From: Papaver somniferum
Taxonomy: Eukaryota > Streptophyta > Magnoliopsida > Ranunculales > Papaveraceae
Length of the DNA stretch: 64,000 nt
Assembly (NCBI RefSeq): GCF_003573695.1
Contig: NC_039359.1
Span: 79,064,783-79,128,782, forward strand
Direction of reading: 5' to 3'
Below are positions 44,409-53,950 of this stretch, piece by piece; positions within the stretch are counted from its first letter, which is position 1; the number at the start of each line of letters is the position of its first letter. Both the position numbers and the translations under genes were made by a program. The notes below the pieces were generated by a model. The model saw only the letters and a program-made list of their open reading frames with translations. It was not told the origin of the DNA and searched no databases.

Positions 44409-44423
44409 CACCCCCAAACCTAA
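44409..44423 (-). other. Internal polypurine-like tract of element G
   Basis: On the minus strand AGGTTTGGGGGTG is preceded by ATTGAGAACAATGTTTAG, the same context as in A, E and F. Confidence 0.6.
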
Positions 44424-44629
44424 ACTAAACATTGTTCTCAATGTTTCAAAAGATAAACATGATTATAACACATACCATGAGAACGATGCTAAGTGTAGAC
44501 AAAGGAAAGAGATTACCGGATATTGGCGAAAGCAAGTTTTGAACTCCATTATTCAAGGAAAAACCCAACAGTAACTCAACTGAATTCACATTGGGTTAGC
44601 ACAATATATACAAGAAACATATGATTCCA

Positions 44630-46402
44630 CTAAACATTACCTACCATATTATATACAAACAATTCACTATATACATATAATCTAAAGAGTTGAGGATCAA
44701 CCCAAAAGACAAAGTGTTGAAACATAGACAGTTTCAAAACACTAAAATTGGACTGAAATGGGAGCGAGAGTGAACAACCAAATGAGCTACCCCTAAACCT
44801 GGATTTTACACTAGATATACTATTGGATACAAAATCTCGCGGTTTTGGGGGTTCATCATGCACAAGGTCTAACTCGAAATGGACTTTGTTAGGGACGGGC
44901 AAACATGCATATTCCAACTGTGGCTCCTTAAAAGTATTGTATTTAGATGCAAAATAGTCCAAGAGGACTTGAGAGGCGCACAGTTCCAATCCTAGGTTGG
45001 GAATTTTCAGAAAAGTTGGTTTAAAAGATTTGTTACAAACCAAATCTAGGTTGGGTGGAATAATCTCAATATGCGATTTAGGTAAGAAAGTTGGTACTTC
45101 TAAGTTATTCACATGCATGAGATCAAAAGTACCAATATTATCAGTCACATCAGCATTTTCTAAATCATAATCAAGTTGTGTAGCATGCTCATCATCACAA
45201 AACAATTTCACAAGTCCAAATTCAGAATCATGGTTATCCGAAATATCCAAATTAACATCAAAAGAAGCAATATATTGTGGCTTAGGTATGGAATCAGACA
45301 CATCAACTATATTTTCATGCATAGGATCATTAGTGTCAACAAAAGATTCAACATTACCTAAGTCATGCTCTTCACAGGATAACTGCACAATATCTAAATC
45401 AGTAGCCTCATCACATGTATATGGAATACTAGAAGAAACATCATTCATGAAGGTCGGGGCAGAAAAGCCTAATGTATTTGAACCCAAAGGTTCCATAACA
45501 TTTTCATCATAGACATGTTCTTCTAATATAACATCATCATAATCATCATCATCACAAATACATGAAAATCCTACTTTGTCAAAACCATTAGTGTTTTTCG
45601 TCCATACATCTGCCTCTAAAATAGGTGAATATGGATTGACATTTTCAGCAATAGGGTATGAAACACTATATCCAGAATTAAGCTCATTGGGAAAATCAAC
45701 ATCTGACTCATGGTGATTACCCATATCATGTGGCATGGTCCTAGTTTCCCTATAGGTTTCCCACTGATGGGTTTTCTCTGCAACTTCAGCTAGAAATGAC
45801 CATGCATCGTCTACAGTTTTATCAATGAACTCACCATTACACATAGATTCAACCAAGGCTCGAGACTTAAAGTCTAGTCCCTCATAAAGAATGGCGACCA
45901 GTCTCCACTTCTCAAGGCCATGGTGAGGACACTCAAACAACAAATCATTAAACCGTTCGAAATAATGAAAAAGTGTCTCTCCATCTAACTGGACAAAACA
46001 ATTAATACTTTGACGAATAGAGATGGTCCTATGATGTGGAAAGAACTTTTTGACAAATTGATTTGTGAGTTGGTCCCAAGTGGTGATTGACTGCGGTCTC
46101 AGATTGTAAAACCATGTTTTATCCCTTTCCGTTAAAGAAAATGTAAACAAACGCAATTTCAGAGAGTCTTCGGACATATGATCAGGTTGCATAGTCCGAC
46201 AAATTTTTTCAAACTCTCTTACATGAGTATAATGGTATTCAGAATTGAACCCTCGAAATATAGGAAGTATTTGTGTCATGCTTGCATTTATTTTAAAATG
46301 GTTATTGGTTTGAGGTAAGACAATACATGATAATGGAATTTTTATTGTGGGATACATGTATTCATGGAGAGCACGAGGTTGGCCCATATTGAAAAGACAC
46401 AA
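44630..46402 (-). CDS. Athila-type Gag polyprotein of element G, intact 590 aa
   Basis: An uninterrupted ORF. Residues 6-75 show the Athila Gag opening (MGQPRALHEYMYP, LSCIVLPQTNNHFKINASM, LPIFRGFNSEYHYTHVREFE). Residues 81-175 are a retrotransposon Gag domain (PF03732 type: LRLFTFSLTERDKTWFYNL, LTNQFVKKFFPHHRTISIRQ, CPHHGLEKW). No CCHC knuckle follows. A long acidic linker (residues about 270-440) leads to the C-terminal module shared with A, E and F: IPNLGLELCASQVLLDYFAS and FWVDPQLFRLYVY. An alternative start at 46387 (MGQPRAL) matches Athila Gag better. Its product would form the particle; all enzymes must come from another element. Confidence 0.9.
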   Translation of the reverse strand: MCLFNMGQPRALHEYMYPTIKIPLSCIVLPQTNNHFKINASMTQILPIFRGFNSEYHYTHVREFEKICRTMQPDHMSEDSLKLRLFTFSLTERDKTWFYNLRPQSITTWDQLTNQFVKKFFPHHRTISIRQSINCFVQLDGETLFHYFERFNDLLFECPHHGLEKWRLVAILYEGLDFKSRALVESMCNGEFIDKTVDDAWSFLAEVAEKTHQWETYRETRTMPHDMGNHHESDVDFPNELNSGYSVSYPIAENVNPYSPILEADVWTKNTNGFDKVGFSCICDDDDYDDVILEEHVYDENVMEPLGSNTLGFSAPTFMNDVSSSIPYTCDEATDLDIVQLSCEEHDLGNVESFVDTNDPMHENIVDVSDSIPKPQYIASFDVNLDISDNHDSEFGLVKLFCDDEHATQLDYDLENADVTDNIGTFDLMHVNNLEVPTFLPKSHIEIIPPNLDLVCNKSFKPTFLKIPNLGLELCASQVLLDYFASKYNTFKEPQLEYACLPVPNKVHFELDLVHDEPPKPRDFVSNSISSVKSRFRGSSFGCSLSLPFQSNFSVLKLSMFQHFVFWVDPQLFRLYVYSELFVYNMVGNV

Positions 46403-46412
46403 AGCCCACTAT

Positions 46413-46700
46413 TTGGTTTTAATGGGTTTTCAAAAATTTGGTTTTTTATGGGAAAATTTTGGTTTTGATGGGAATGAAAAATATTTGGTTTTTGATGGGA
46501 AACATTTGGTTTTTATGGGTTTTGAAAACTCCTTTTGGTTTTAATGGGAAATAAAAAGAAAAATTTGGTTTTTAATATTGGGAGAAAAACTTTAGTTTTT
46601 AAAATTGGGAGCAAACCCACATTGGTGGAGCAAGAATTTGGTTTTGAGTTGGGAGAAAAATTTGGTTTTTTTGTTAGGAGCAAGCCCACATTGGTGGTAG
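46413..46700 (-). repeat. TTTGGTTTTNATGGG-type repeat block in the leader of element G
   Basis: About nine degenerate copies of TTTGGTTTTTATGGGAAA (plus-strand spelling) separated by A-rich spacers, immediately upstream of gag. No gene. Confidence 0.7.
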
Positions 46701-46959
46701 AATTGTGCAGCCCAAAAGGAAGTTTTGAACAGGCCCAACTATTGGGTTGGAAGTTGGTTTGAAAAATTTTGAACTTTTGAAGCTTGAGCCAAGCCTAGCA
46801 GTTTGATTTTGTTATGAAGCCCAGCTGTTGGGTTTTGAAAATTTGAAATTTCTTAAAAGATTGTCAAAGTTATAACTTATAAGCCCAAACAGAAATGTTT
46901 AAAAACAAACAAGCCCACAAGTAATTGAGATTACAAGCCCTCAAGAAATTAAATTACAA

Positions 46960-47170
46960 ACCCAACAGATGGAAGCCCACAAGTTGGGTTCTCTTAATGG
47001 TTTTAGGCTTACCTATTGTTTTGGAGGGAAGCCCAGTTGGGCTTTGGTCCCTTTGTGTTTGTTGCAAAAGCCAAGTTGGGCTTTGGATCTTCCTAAGCTT
47101 TTGTTGAAGCGCAGTTGGGCTTGGTTCAATCTTCACTCCAACTTGTGCAGCCCAATTGGGCTTTGGTTCA
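46960..47170 (-). repeat. GCCCAGTTGGGC palindrome cluster in the leader of element G
   Basis: Repeated AAGCCCAGTTGGGCTTTGG-type units at about 47030, 47070, 47105 and 47150, with related CCCACAAGTTGGG and CCCAGCTGTTGGG further out. Each unit is self-complementary and could form a stem. Confidence 0.7.
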
Positions 47171-47945
47171 CAGCAGCAAGAGGCAAACAGCAGCAGCACC
47201 AGAGGCTGGCTATAGCAAAAGTTCAGCAGGTAACAGTAACACAACAGCAGCAGTACCCGAGCAGGCAGGCAGCAGCAGCAGTAGCAGAGAGCAACAGCAG
47301 CAACAGGCAACAACAGAAGCACCAACTACAACAGCAGCACAAACTTAGCTTAGCACCTCAGCATCAACACAGCAGACAGGCAGCAGCAGCACCAACTACC
47401 TGACACTCATTGTGTGTGATCAGTACACAGAAAAGGCAGGGAAAAATGGAAAACTGCATAAAGCAGTGCAGTTTGCAGCTGTAGATGCATGGTTTATGAG
47501 GCTACAGGTGCAATGAGCAAAGCCACAGGGCAATGCTACAGATGCAGCAAGGCTGCAGAGCAAGGATGCAGGAATGCAAGTTATGATGGCAGACACAGAT
47601 GCAAATGCAAGATGAATGCAGAACTAAGTTACAGCTAAAATGCAGATGATGCAGGTATGCAGATGCAGGAGATGTAGAACTACAGTTACATGCTAAAGTT
47701 ACAGCTAAGTTACAGGTAAAGACAGTTACACTAATATAGTTAAGTTAAGTTACAGCTAAAACAGTTACACTAAGCTACAAACAGTTATACTAAACTAAAC
47801 TAAATTACAGCTAAAACAGCTAAGTTACATTAAAACAATTATACTAATATAGCTACACTAAGTTACAGGTGGTACTAAGATATAGCAGCTAAAGTTACAG
47901 CTAATCTACACTAAGTTACACTAAAACAGAAAATAGCAAAGTAAA
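47170..47945 (-). repeat. CAG/CAACAG, GATGCA and GTTACAGCTAA low-complexity blocks, leader of element G
   Basis: Three successive compositional blocks on the plus strand: CAGCAGCAACAG-rich (47170-47400), GATGCAGGAATGCAG-like (47480-47690) and AGTTACAGCTAAAACAGTTA-like (47630-47940). Open frames here arise from the triplet repeats and are not genes. Confidence 0.75.
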
Positions 47946-47973
47946 AGGAACAACTTCACTACACAGCAGCAAG

Positions 47974-47991
47974 TCCCCGGCAGCGGCGCCA
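47974..47991 (-). other. Primer-binding site of element G (tRNA-Asp type)
   Basis: On the minus strand TGGCGCCGCTGCCGGGGA, 6 nt after the 5' LTR. It differs by one base from the Athila tRNA-Asp site TGGCGCCGTTGCCGGGGA. Confidence 0.9.
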
Positions 47992-47997
47992 AAAACT

Positions 47998-49889
47998 TGG
48001 TAGGCTAGGAAAGATGACAGAAAATAAAAGCAAGATAAAGCCTACATTTATAACGCAAGTGCACGGTGTCGGTTGTAGCTTGTGCAAATACGGGTCGAAT
48101 CCACAGGGACTAGGGTGTGAGTTGAAGTTTTCTAAGCTAATTCTCAGAGCAGTGAACTAATGAAGCAAAGAGTGACAGTGGCAAATGACAGTTACAATGG
48201 CAATGAGCCAAAGGCAGTGAAGTATAGAATTTAGAAGCAAACATTGAAGCAAGAATTTGGAAACAAATGTAAACAAAATACTAAGGTCTTTGAATCCACC
48301 TCTAACTCACACTGATTATTCATCACTAACAGTAACTTTGTTTTTCTATAACCACTAGCAAGAGGGATGTCAATCCTCTATATAGCAAGGGTCATTTTGA
48401 TATGAAATCTCCTATCACAACTAAGGTACTCCTCCTAAGAATTAACTGTCTAGCTAAAGCAAAATTAATCAAAAGAACAATATATAAAGTTAAGCATGAG
48501 TTGCAGTTCAGCAACACTAGATGATTCTAACTACAATGGATGCCTGACATCCAATGTGAAAGGCTAGTGTTGAAGCCCTAAGATGGAGTTTCACTATGAG
48601 CATTTAAACACCTCATGGCTACTGACAAGAGCATGAATAACAAATGTTAAGCTAGGGTTTCATCTAAACCATGGCAAATTAAACTAGAACATGTTTAACA
48701 CATTAAATAACTGGAATTGAAACATTGAACATAAACAGAGCATTGATAGAACAAATCAAAACAGCACAGTTGAGGCACTGGCTAGTCCAGTCCTCTTGGG
48801 TGAAGCTCTGGCTAGCCCAGGCATACCCTCAACACAACACCCACAACCCATATTTATAGTTACAAGTACTTTCCCCAAAATACCTAATTTACAAAATTAG
48901 GGTTTTGTGTTCTTCCCCAAATTCAACAGTAAACTAGGGTTACAATTTTTACTTGATTGGATGGGATAATCCTTACCTATAGCGTCGACCCATTATTTCT
49001 CTGTTCTTCCTGCTCCCTCTCCTGTCTTCAATCACTTCTATAGACTCACCTATTTTACCAATTTCCCACCTAGGATTTCAGATATGGATAGAGGGGAAAT
49101 TGGTGAAATAAGTGGCTAGAGATATAGGGTAAGGTGGTGTTTTGTTAGAGTGGTTATGGAAGTCGTAGGGTGGCTGTGGCAGAGGTGGTGGTGATGGCAG
49201 AAGTGGTATCTGCGGCAGAGACAGGGTATGGGATGAAGATGGAGAAATTTGGGAAGAAGAGAAGAAGTCGATGGTTTTGGGAGAAGATATTTGGTGCTAG
49301 GATATTGAGCGGGTGTAGCAAATTCGATGTCCAGCGAAGATGATACGTTGGATGATCACATCTGGATTGAATCGAACGGCTAAGATGGAACAAGCTTGCA
49401 GCGACCATTGGATGCGTGATACAACAATTCTGACGGCTTAAGATGGAGTTAGGTACTATGATGTTAGACAGGAACTTCAGAGTTTGATGCACGATGATGA
49501 AGCGACCGTGGGATGAAGTGATGGATCCATCTGAAAATGGAAGCGGTTTTGGGTATTGGAAATGGATTTGGTACTTGGGTATGCCAAGCCCATATCTTCT
49601 TTAAGAACAATTCTTCCTCTTCAAGCCCACTTCTAGTTGATCCGGCTCTTGCAAACATCATTTTTCGCTGCCTTTCTGCGGGAGTCTTTGCCGTTTCTTT
49701 GCTCTTTTCGCTCTGTGAGTTTACCAGGCTTTATTTAGTACCTAAAAATGCAAAATTAATTAAGAAAAGTATTTATTCTTGAAAACAACGAAAACACAGA
49801 ATATGGGATAAAATGGAGCGTTAGTGCACAAATGATGAGTTAAATGCCAATAAAAAGGTGCAAATATATACAATATTTGGCACTCATCA
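47998..49889 (-). repeat. 5' LTR of element G
   Basis: 1892 bp, paired with 41349-43242. The TATA-like box is at 48859-48851 on the minus strand. Confidence 0.95.
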
Positions 49890-50154
49890 GTGTTACTGCA
49901 TGCATTCAAAGTATGTCGACATCCTTACTTTGTAAGTCCTCTTTCATACTTACAATCTTGAAACCGATTTGCCACACTTCCAAACAAGTTTAGAATTGGT
50001 TCATCTGACTTTCAAGAACTATGTGATTGATCAAGAACACTCAATCACAAATTATGGGTTTCACGGTTCTACCAAAACAAGTTTCGGTTCTACCTCCATG
50101 TGAGTACTATGCATAGTCATACTAGCTTTCCAAAATTCGGTTGACTAGGTACTA

Positions 50155-50350
50155 GGATCGGTTCCCCACATATATATGGTATCTAACTTGTACTTGTTGC
50201 ACATGTCCATAGGATCAGTTCTCCTTTGCCTAAAAACGTGTTGCACATGTCCATAGGATCGTTTCCCCTTTCTGTTAAAAACTTGATGCACCTCATACAA
50301 GGATCGATTCCCCTTTGTGATAGGTTGCACCTCTTATTAGGATCGATTCC
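50155..50350 (-). repeat. AGGATCGNTT-CCC repeats within Copia LTR B1
   Basis: Five or six copies of AGGATCG(G/A)TTCCC(C/A) separated by 30-50 bp of CACATGT/CACCTCTTA-like spacer. Related to the 34-bp minisatellite in B3 and to 60135-60345 in B2. Confidence 0.75.
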
Positions 50351-50994
50351 CCTTTACCCAGAGTCGGTCAAACCAATAACACAAAATTGATCATACCATC
50401 TCAGGTGATTACTTAAGATCGGTTTCACTAATAAAGTCATACCAATACAAAAGTCAGGCCTTTGTGAATAGTTTTACCAAGAACATAAACAAGTCATGAT
50501 CGGTTATACTAATCACACATATTTGTAGTTCAAAAGATATGCAATGAATAACAATACAATAATGCATAGCGATTTCTCTTTCAATTCACAAAACAAGTTC
50601 ATGAATTTAATTCCTTAAAACAAATGTAAGATATTGTTTCCTAGGATGAAATCTTTACCTTATACCCATACATAATCACAATAGCATTCAAACGATTATG
50701 TCGATGTCTTATCTACAAAGTTTAATAGTTAAGCAATAAACCTCGTATTGTATTCCTTAATACTATGTCTAACTAGAGTACAATCATTCATGCTTCGCAG
50801 TTTTGTTTTCAATATGCACGACTTAAAAGATACGTTTAGGGAATGAAATATTTCAAGTCAAATATCACAAACCTCAAGTGGAAGGATGATGTTATCGTTG
50901 TAGCTCCTTACTTCTTCACTTCTTCAAGTCTACGCAATACTTGTAATGTATCATATCCTAATACTTTCAATCTAACCTATACGAAGTTGACTCT

Positions 50995-52575
50995 TGATGA
51001 ATACGCAAGTGTGACACATTTTCACCCATAAATACACTAGTTGGGACTCATTTTATCACTAATAAACTTGTTTGTTGGTGTTTTTGGGCAAATAAACGTT
51101 TTTAGAAGAATCAGCTCGAAAAACTGTTAAAGGCACCTCCGGAGGACAGTTGCTATTCGGACTTTCATTGTTGTCTAAGGGGTACTCAATTAATAAGGGG
51201 CACCCTAATTGCTATTAAAGGCACTCACTTTTTGGTTAGAGGCAGCCTTTTCTTCCCCGTTTGAATTTGTTTTTGGCGTGAAAATTATTTGATGAACAGC
51301 GAACTCGGAGTTATTCATTGGATTAAAACCGGAAAGTGATGATTGGACCCTTCTTGATTATTTTGATTGTTATGGGACTATTACGGGTAAACATGGCCGG
51401 TAAGAGTTTCACTGTCAAAGAAAAAAGGAAATTCACGTGGATTTGGATTAATACAGGGAAGTCAATATTAGGGATTCTGTTGGAAATATTTTTGGTACTT
51501 ACATGAGTTCTACTTCTGCTGAAACAAATATTAAATGTGAAGAGAGTATGCAGGTTTCCATTCTATGCGTGAGAAGATAAACAGGAAAGAAAATATTCAC
51601 CGAGTTCTTCACAAGGATGAGAGATCTCTGGAAAAGATTTGGAAGATATTCTATAAGATTTGTTTACAAGATTTGATTAGGATTGACCTGTTTCCACTAA
51701 ATAGGGGTGATAATTACGTTGAAATCGAAAAGGTAAGGATATTTTATCGTTTGGAACAAAACAGGGCAAGGAAGATATTCACGGGGTTCTGTTATTTATC
51801 TTTGGAAGATTTGCGCATTAATGGGAGAAGATATTCTGTCAGACTTGGTTTTATTCTCAGAGGAAGTTTGGAAAGTTTAACAACCAACAAAAGACGCGTG
51901 AAGGAGGCAAGAAAGGGAAGAAAATATCTCGAAGATATATTCTTTTACTTCCGAGTAATGGAAGAATTTTTGGAGTGATTGAGCGATATTTCTTGGTTCT
52001 GCTGGCTATATAAAGAGTGTTGCTGTTTCATAAAAGGGTATCGAGAGTTGGCAGAGTTTGTAACGCCTGTTTAGCGATTTATGTTATTTTCTCCTTTTCT
52101 TCATTGTAAACACCATTTGAGCTATATAAAAAATATTTTGAGAGTGTCTACATCATGAGTAGCTAAACCCCAACACTGGGACGACAGAGGAAGCCGAATT
52201 TGATACATGGGTAAAATTATTTTATTCTCTATATGACTTTTGCACTAATTAAAATAGAATTATGATTTTGATTAATTAGTTGTCATTTCATTTGATGGGT
52301 CATGCTTTCTTAGATGTTTTGATGTCCCATACCTTAGGATTTACAACTAATATTTTGAGAATCTATCTTGGCAAAAATAAGAGTCCATGTTTTTATTTAT
52401 TGAGATAGAATTTTTGAAGAATAAATAATTGAACTTGATGATATGAATTCGGTGAAATCCTAGTCCCAGTAACTCTCGCTTTTATTTATCGTTTTCATTA
52501 AATCTTTAAATTTAATCTTCACAAGTCTTAGAGTTCGAATCTTTATTACTACAACAACAACTTGAAATCCCATCA
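50995..52575 (+). repeat. LTR1 of array F
   Basis: 1581 bp, TATATAAAG at 52007-52015. It lacks about 29 bp (CACACCCCAGGACACC region) present in LTR2 and LTR3 near 54172 and 57125. It contains TAGCTAAACCCCAACACTGG near 52160. The open frame at 51565-51978 is LTR sequence, not a gene. Confidence 0.94.
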
Positions 52576-52600
52576 ATTTTTCGTGCCGCCGACGCGGATT
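52576..52600 (+). other. Primer-binding site region of array F, copy 1
   Basis: ATTTTTCGTGCCGCCGACGC follows the LTR; copy 2 at 55520 reads CGCGCCGCCGACGCGGAT. Compared with E, the first bases TGG are replaced by TCG, weakening the tRNA match at the very 3' end. Confidence 0.6.
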
Positions 52601-52716
52601 TGTTTTTAGATTAATTTTTAGGTTTATTTTGTAAAGTATTTTTATTTCATTTTAGATTCTTTTTTTTCCTTTTTATGCGTTTCTTTTTGTATTTGTTTTT
52701 CAGGGACTTTTTGAGG

Positions 52717-53562
52717 ATGATAACTTCTTCTGAGGAGACGTCACCTAAGATGACGCTGGCGGAATATAAGCTTAGAAAGTCAAATTATCAGGAAACCTCA
52801 TCTGAGATGACGCTTGCTGAATATAAGCGTAGGCAACGGTATGGAGTTTCTGCTCCACATGAGGTAAGTGAAGAATTACCTTTAAAAATATATGAGAAGT
52901 ATTACAAACACCCATCGCCTAGTTTGGAACAAAGATTGAGAGTTCTTGAATGTCAAAGGTTGTATGCTGATGAGGATGAATCTTGTAGTGACTCTCTGTT
53001 CCAAACAGAACCTATAGATGACCTTGTGGATGATTTTGTGGATGATTCACCTAATTCCATAAATGAATCCATCCTACAAGACATTTCACCCAACTTAGAG
53101 GTTGTTTCTAGACCCCTAGACTTCCAAAAGTTGCCTAATTTAGGGTTAGAACTGCGTGCTTCTAAAGTGTTGTTGGATTACTTTGCATCTAAGTACCCAT
53201 AGGACTTGCCTATTCCTGATATCGTGCATGAACCAATTGATATTTCCCCAGTCCCAATAGTATCCCCATATTTTGTTCTATACTCACTTCCATGTGAAGT
53301 AAAAACTAGGTTTGGGGGTAATCCTGTATTTCAGACAGTTTCAATGTCACCATATTTTCATAGCATAATTGTGAAGCTGTCGTTTATAAATACTGTATTT
53401 TGGGTTGATCCTCAAATTTTCAGGCTGTTAATTTTTGGTGATCCATTTCTGTACATTCCTGTAGGTATATTTATTTTATTTTATTTTTATTTTGGTTTAC
53501 TTTTTGCATTTCCCATCTTAATATTTGCGTTGGATGACTCAATTACATTGAGGACAACGTAA
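52717..53562 (+). pseudogene. ORF of array F, internal copy 1 (one in-frame TAG)
   Basis: Start at 52717 (MITSSEETS), chosen because copy 2 has the same ATG while the frame upstream differs. The N-terminus has a duplicated segment with TSPKMTLAEYKLRK and TSSEMTLAEYKRRQ. A charged region and an acidic Asp/Glu stretch follow. The C-terminal module is PNLGLELRASKVLLDYFAS, the in-frame TAG at 53200-53202, then LPIPDIVHEP, FWVDPQIFRLLIF and a very hydrophobic tail (GIFILFYFYFGLLFAFPILI). No Gag or enzyme domain. The ATG follows a TTTGTTTTTCAG acceptor-like tract. Confidence 0.75.
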
Positions 53563-53565
53563 TGT

Positions 53566-53580
53566 TTAAGTGTGGGGAGA
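53566..53580 (+). other. Internal polypurine-like tract of array F, copy 1
   Basis: TTTAAGTGTGGGGAGAGG right after the ORF, preceded by ATTGAGGACAACGTAATG. Copy 2 has AAGTGTGGGGGAGAGG near 56508. Confidence 0.55.
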
Positions 53581-53623
53581 GGTTAACTTTTTACTTTATT
53601 TTTTCAGGAATTTCCTTGCAAAT

Positions 53624-53902
53624 CATGACCAGCTGTGTAGCGGGCCTGTTCCTTTTTCTTGCATGTTATGACCAGCTGTGTAGCGGGTCTAAAAAAAAGA
53701 TATATATATGTTATGATCAGCTGTATAGCGGGTCTAAAAAAAATCAATTATAGTTGTTAGGGATATGACCAGTTTTGTGGCGGGTCTTTTCTTTTTTTTG
53801 CATGTTATGACCAGCTGTGTAGCGAGTCCAAAAAAAAAATGACCAGCTGTGTAGCGGGTCTCTCTCTCTCTCTTATTATATGACCAGCTGTGTAGCGGGT
53901 CA
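53624..53902 (+). repeat. Seven-copy GACCAGCTGTGTAGCGGGTC array, internal copy 1
   Basis: Copies begin at about 53627, 53669, 53716, 53767, 53809, 53840 and 53881, each preceded by (T)ATAT or TTAT. Spacers are variable T-rich or A-rich runs, so this is interspersed, not a simple tandem. GACC/GGTC ends are complementary and CAGCTG is a palindrome. It lies between the two PPT-like tracts. Confidence 0.9.
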
Positions 53903-53934
53903 ATTTTCTGTTTTGCTCGAGGACTAGAAAAATG

Positions 53935-53950
53935 TAAGTGTGGGGGAATT
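53935..53950 (+). other. Polypurine tract before LTR2 of array F
   Basis: AAGTGTGGGGGAATT directly precedes TGATGAACAC. Confidence 0.85.

Larger units (their letters stand above)
41349..49889 (-). mobile_element. LTR retrotransposon G: gag-only (TR-GAG-like), Athila-related
   Basis: 8.5 kb, read on the minus strand, with a perfect target duplication GTGTT (41344-41348 and 49890-49894). Order: 5' LTR 49889-47998, primer-binding site 47991-47974, patchwork low-complexity leader to 46403, a single gag ORF 46402-44630, internal PPT-like tract about 44423-44409, PPT 43256-43243 and 3' LTR 43242-41349. LTRs start TGATGAGTGC and end GCCTACCA. There is no protease, RT or integrase: only 1.4 kb separates gag from the LTR. 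Gag-only plant LTR elements have been described as TR-GAG, and this fits. Confidence 0.93.

Noticed and set aside
46969..47403. 144-aa Gln-rich frame and minus-strand Leu/Cys-rich partner
   Set aside because: Frames arise from CAG/CAA triplet repeats in the leader of element G. Triplet repeats stay open in several frames.
51565..51978. 137-aa open frame, repeated at 54617-54922 as 101 aa
   Set aside because: It lies wholly inside the LTRs of array F, upstream of the TATA box, is not open in LTR3, and has no domain. It is LTR sequence, not a gene.
53624..53902. CRISPR-like or satellite array in F
   Set aside because: Spacers are homopolymer-type and variable, and the array is internal to a retroelement and duplicated with it.
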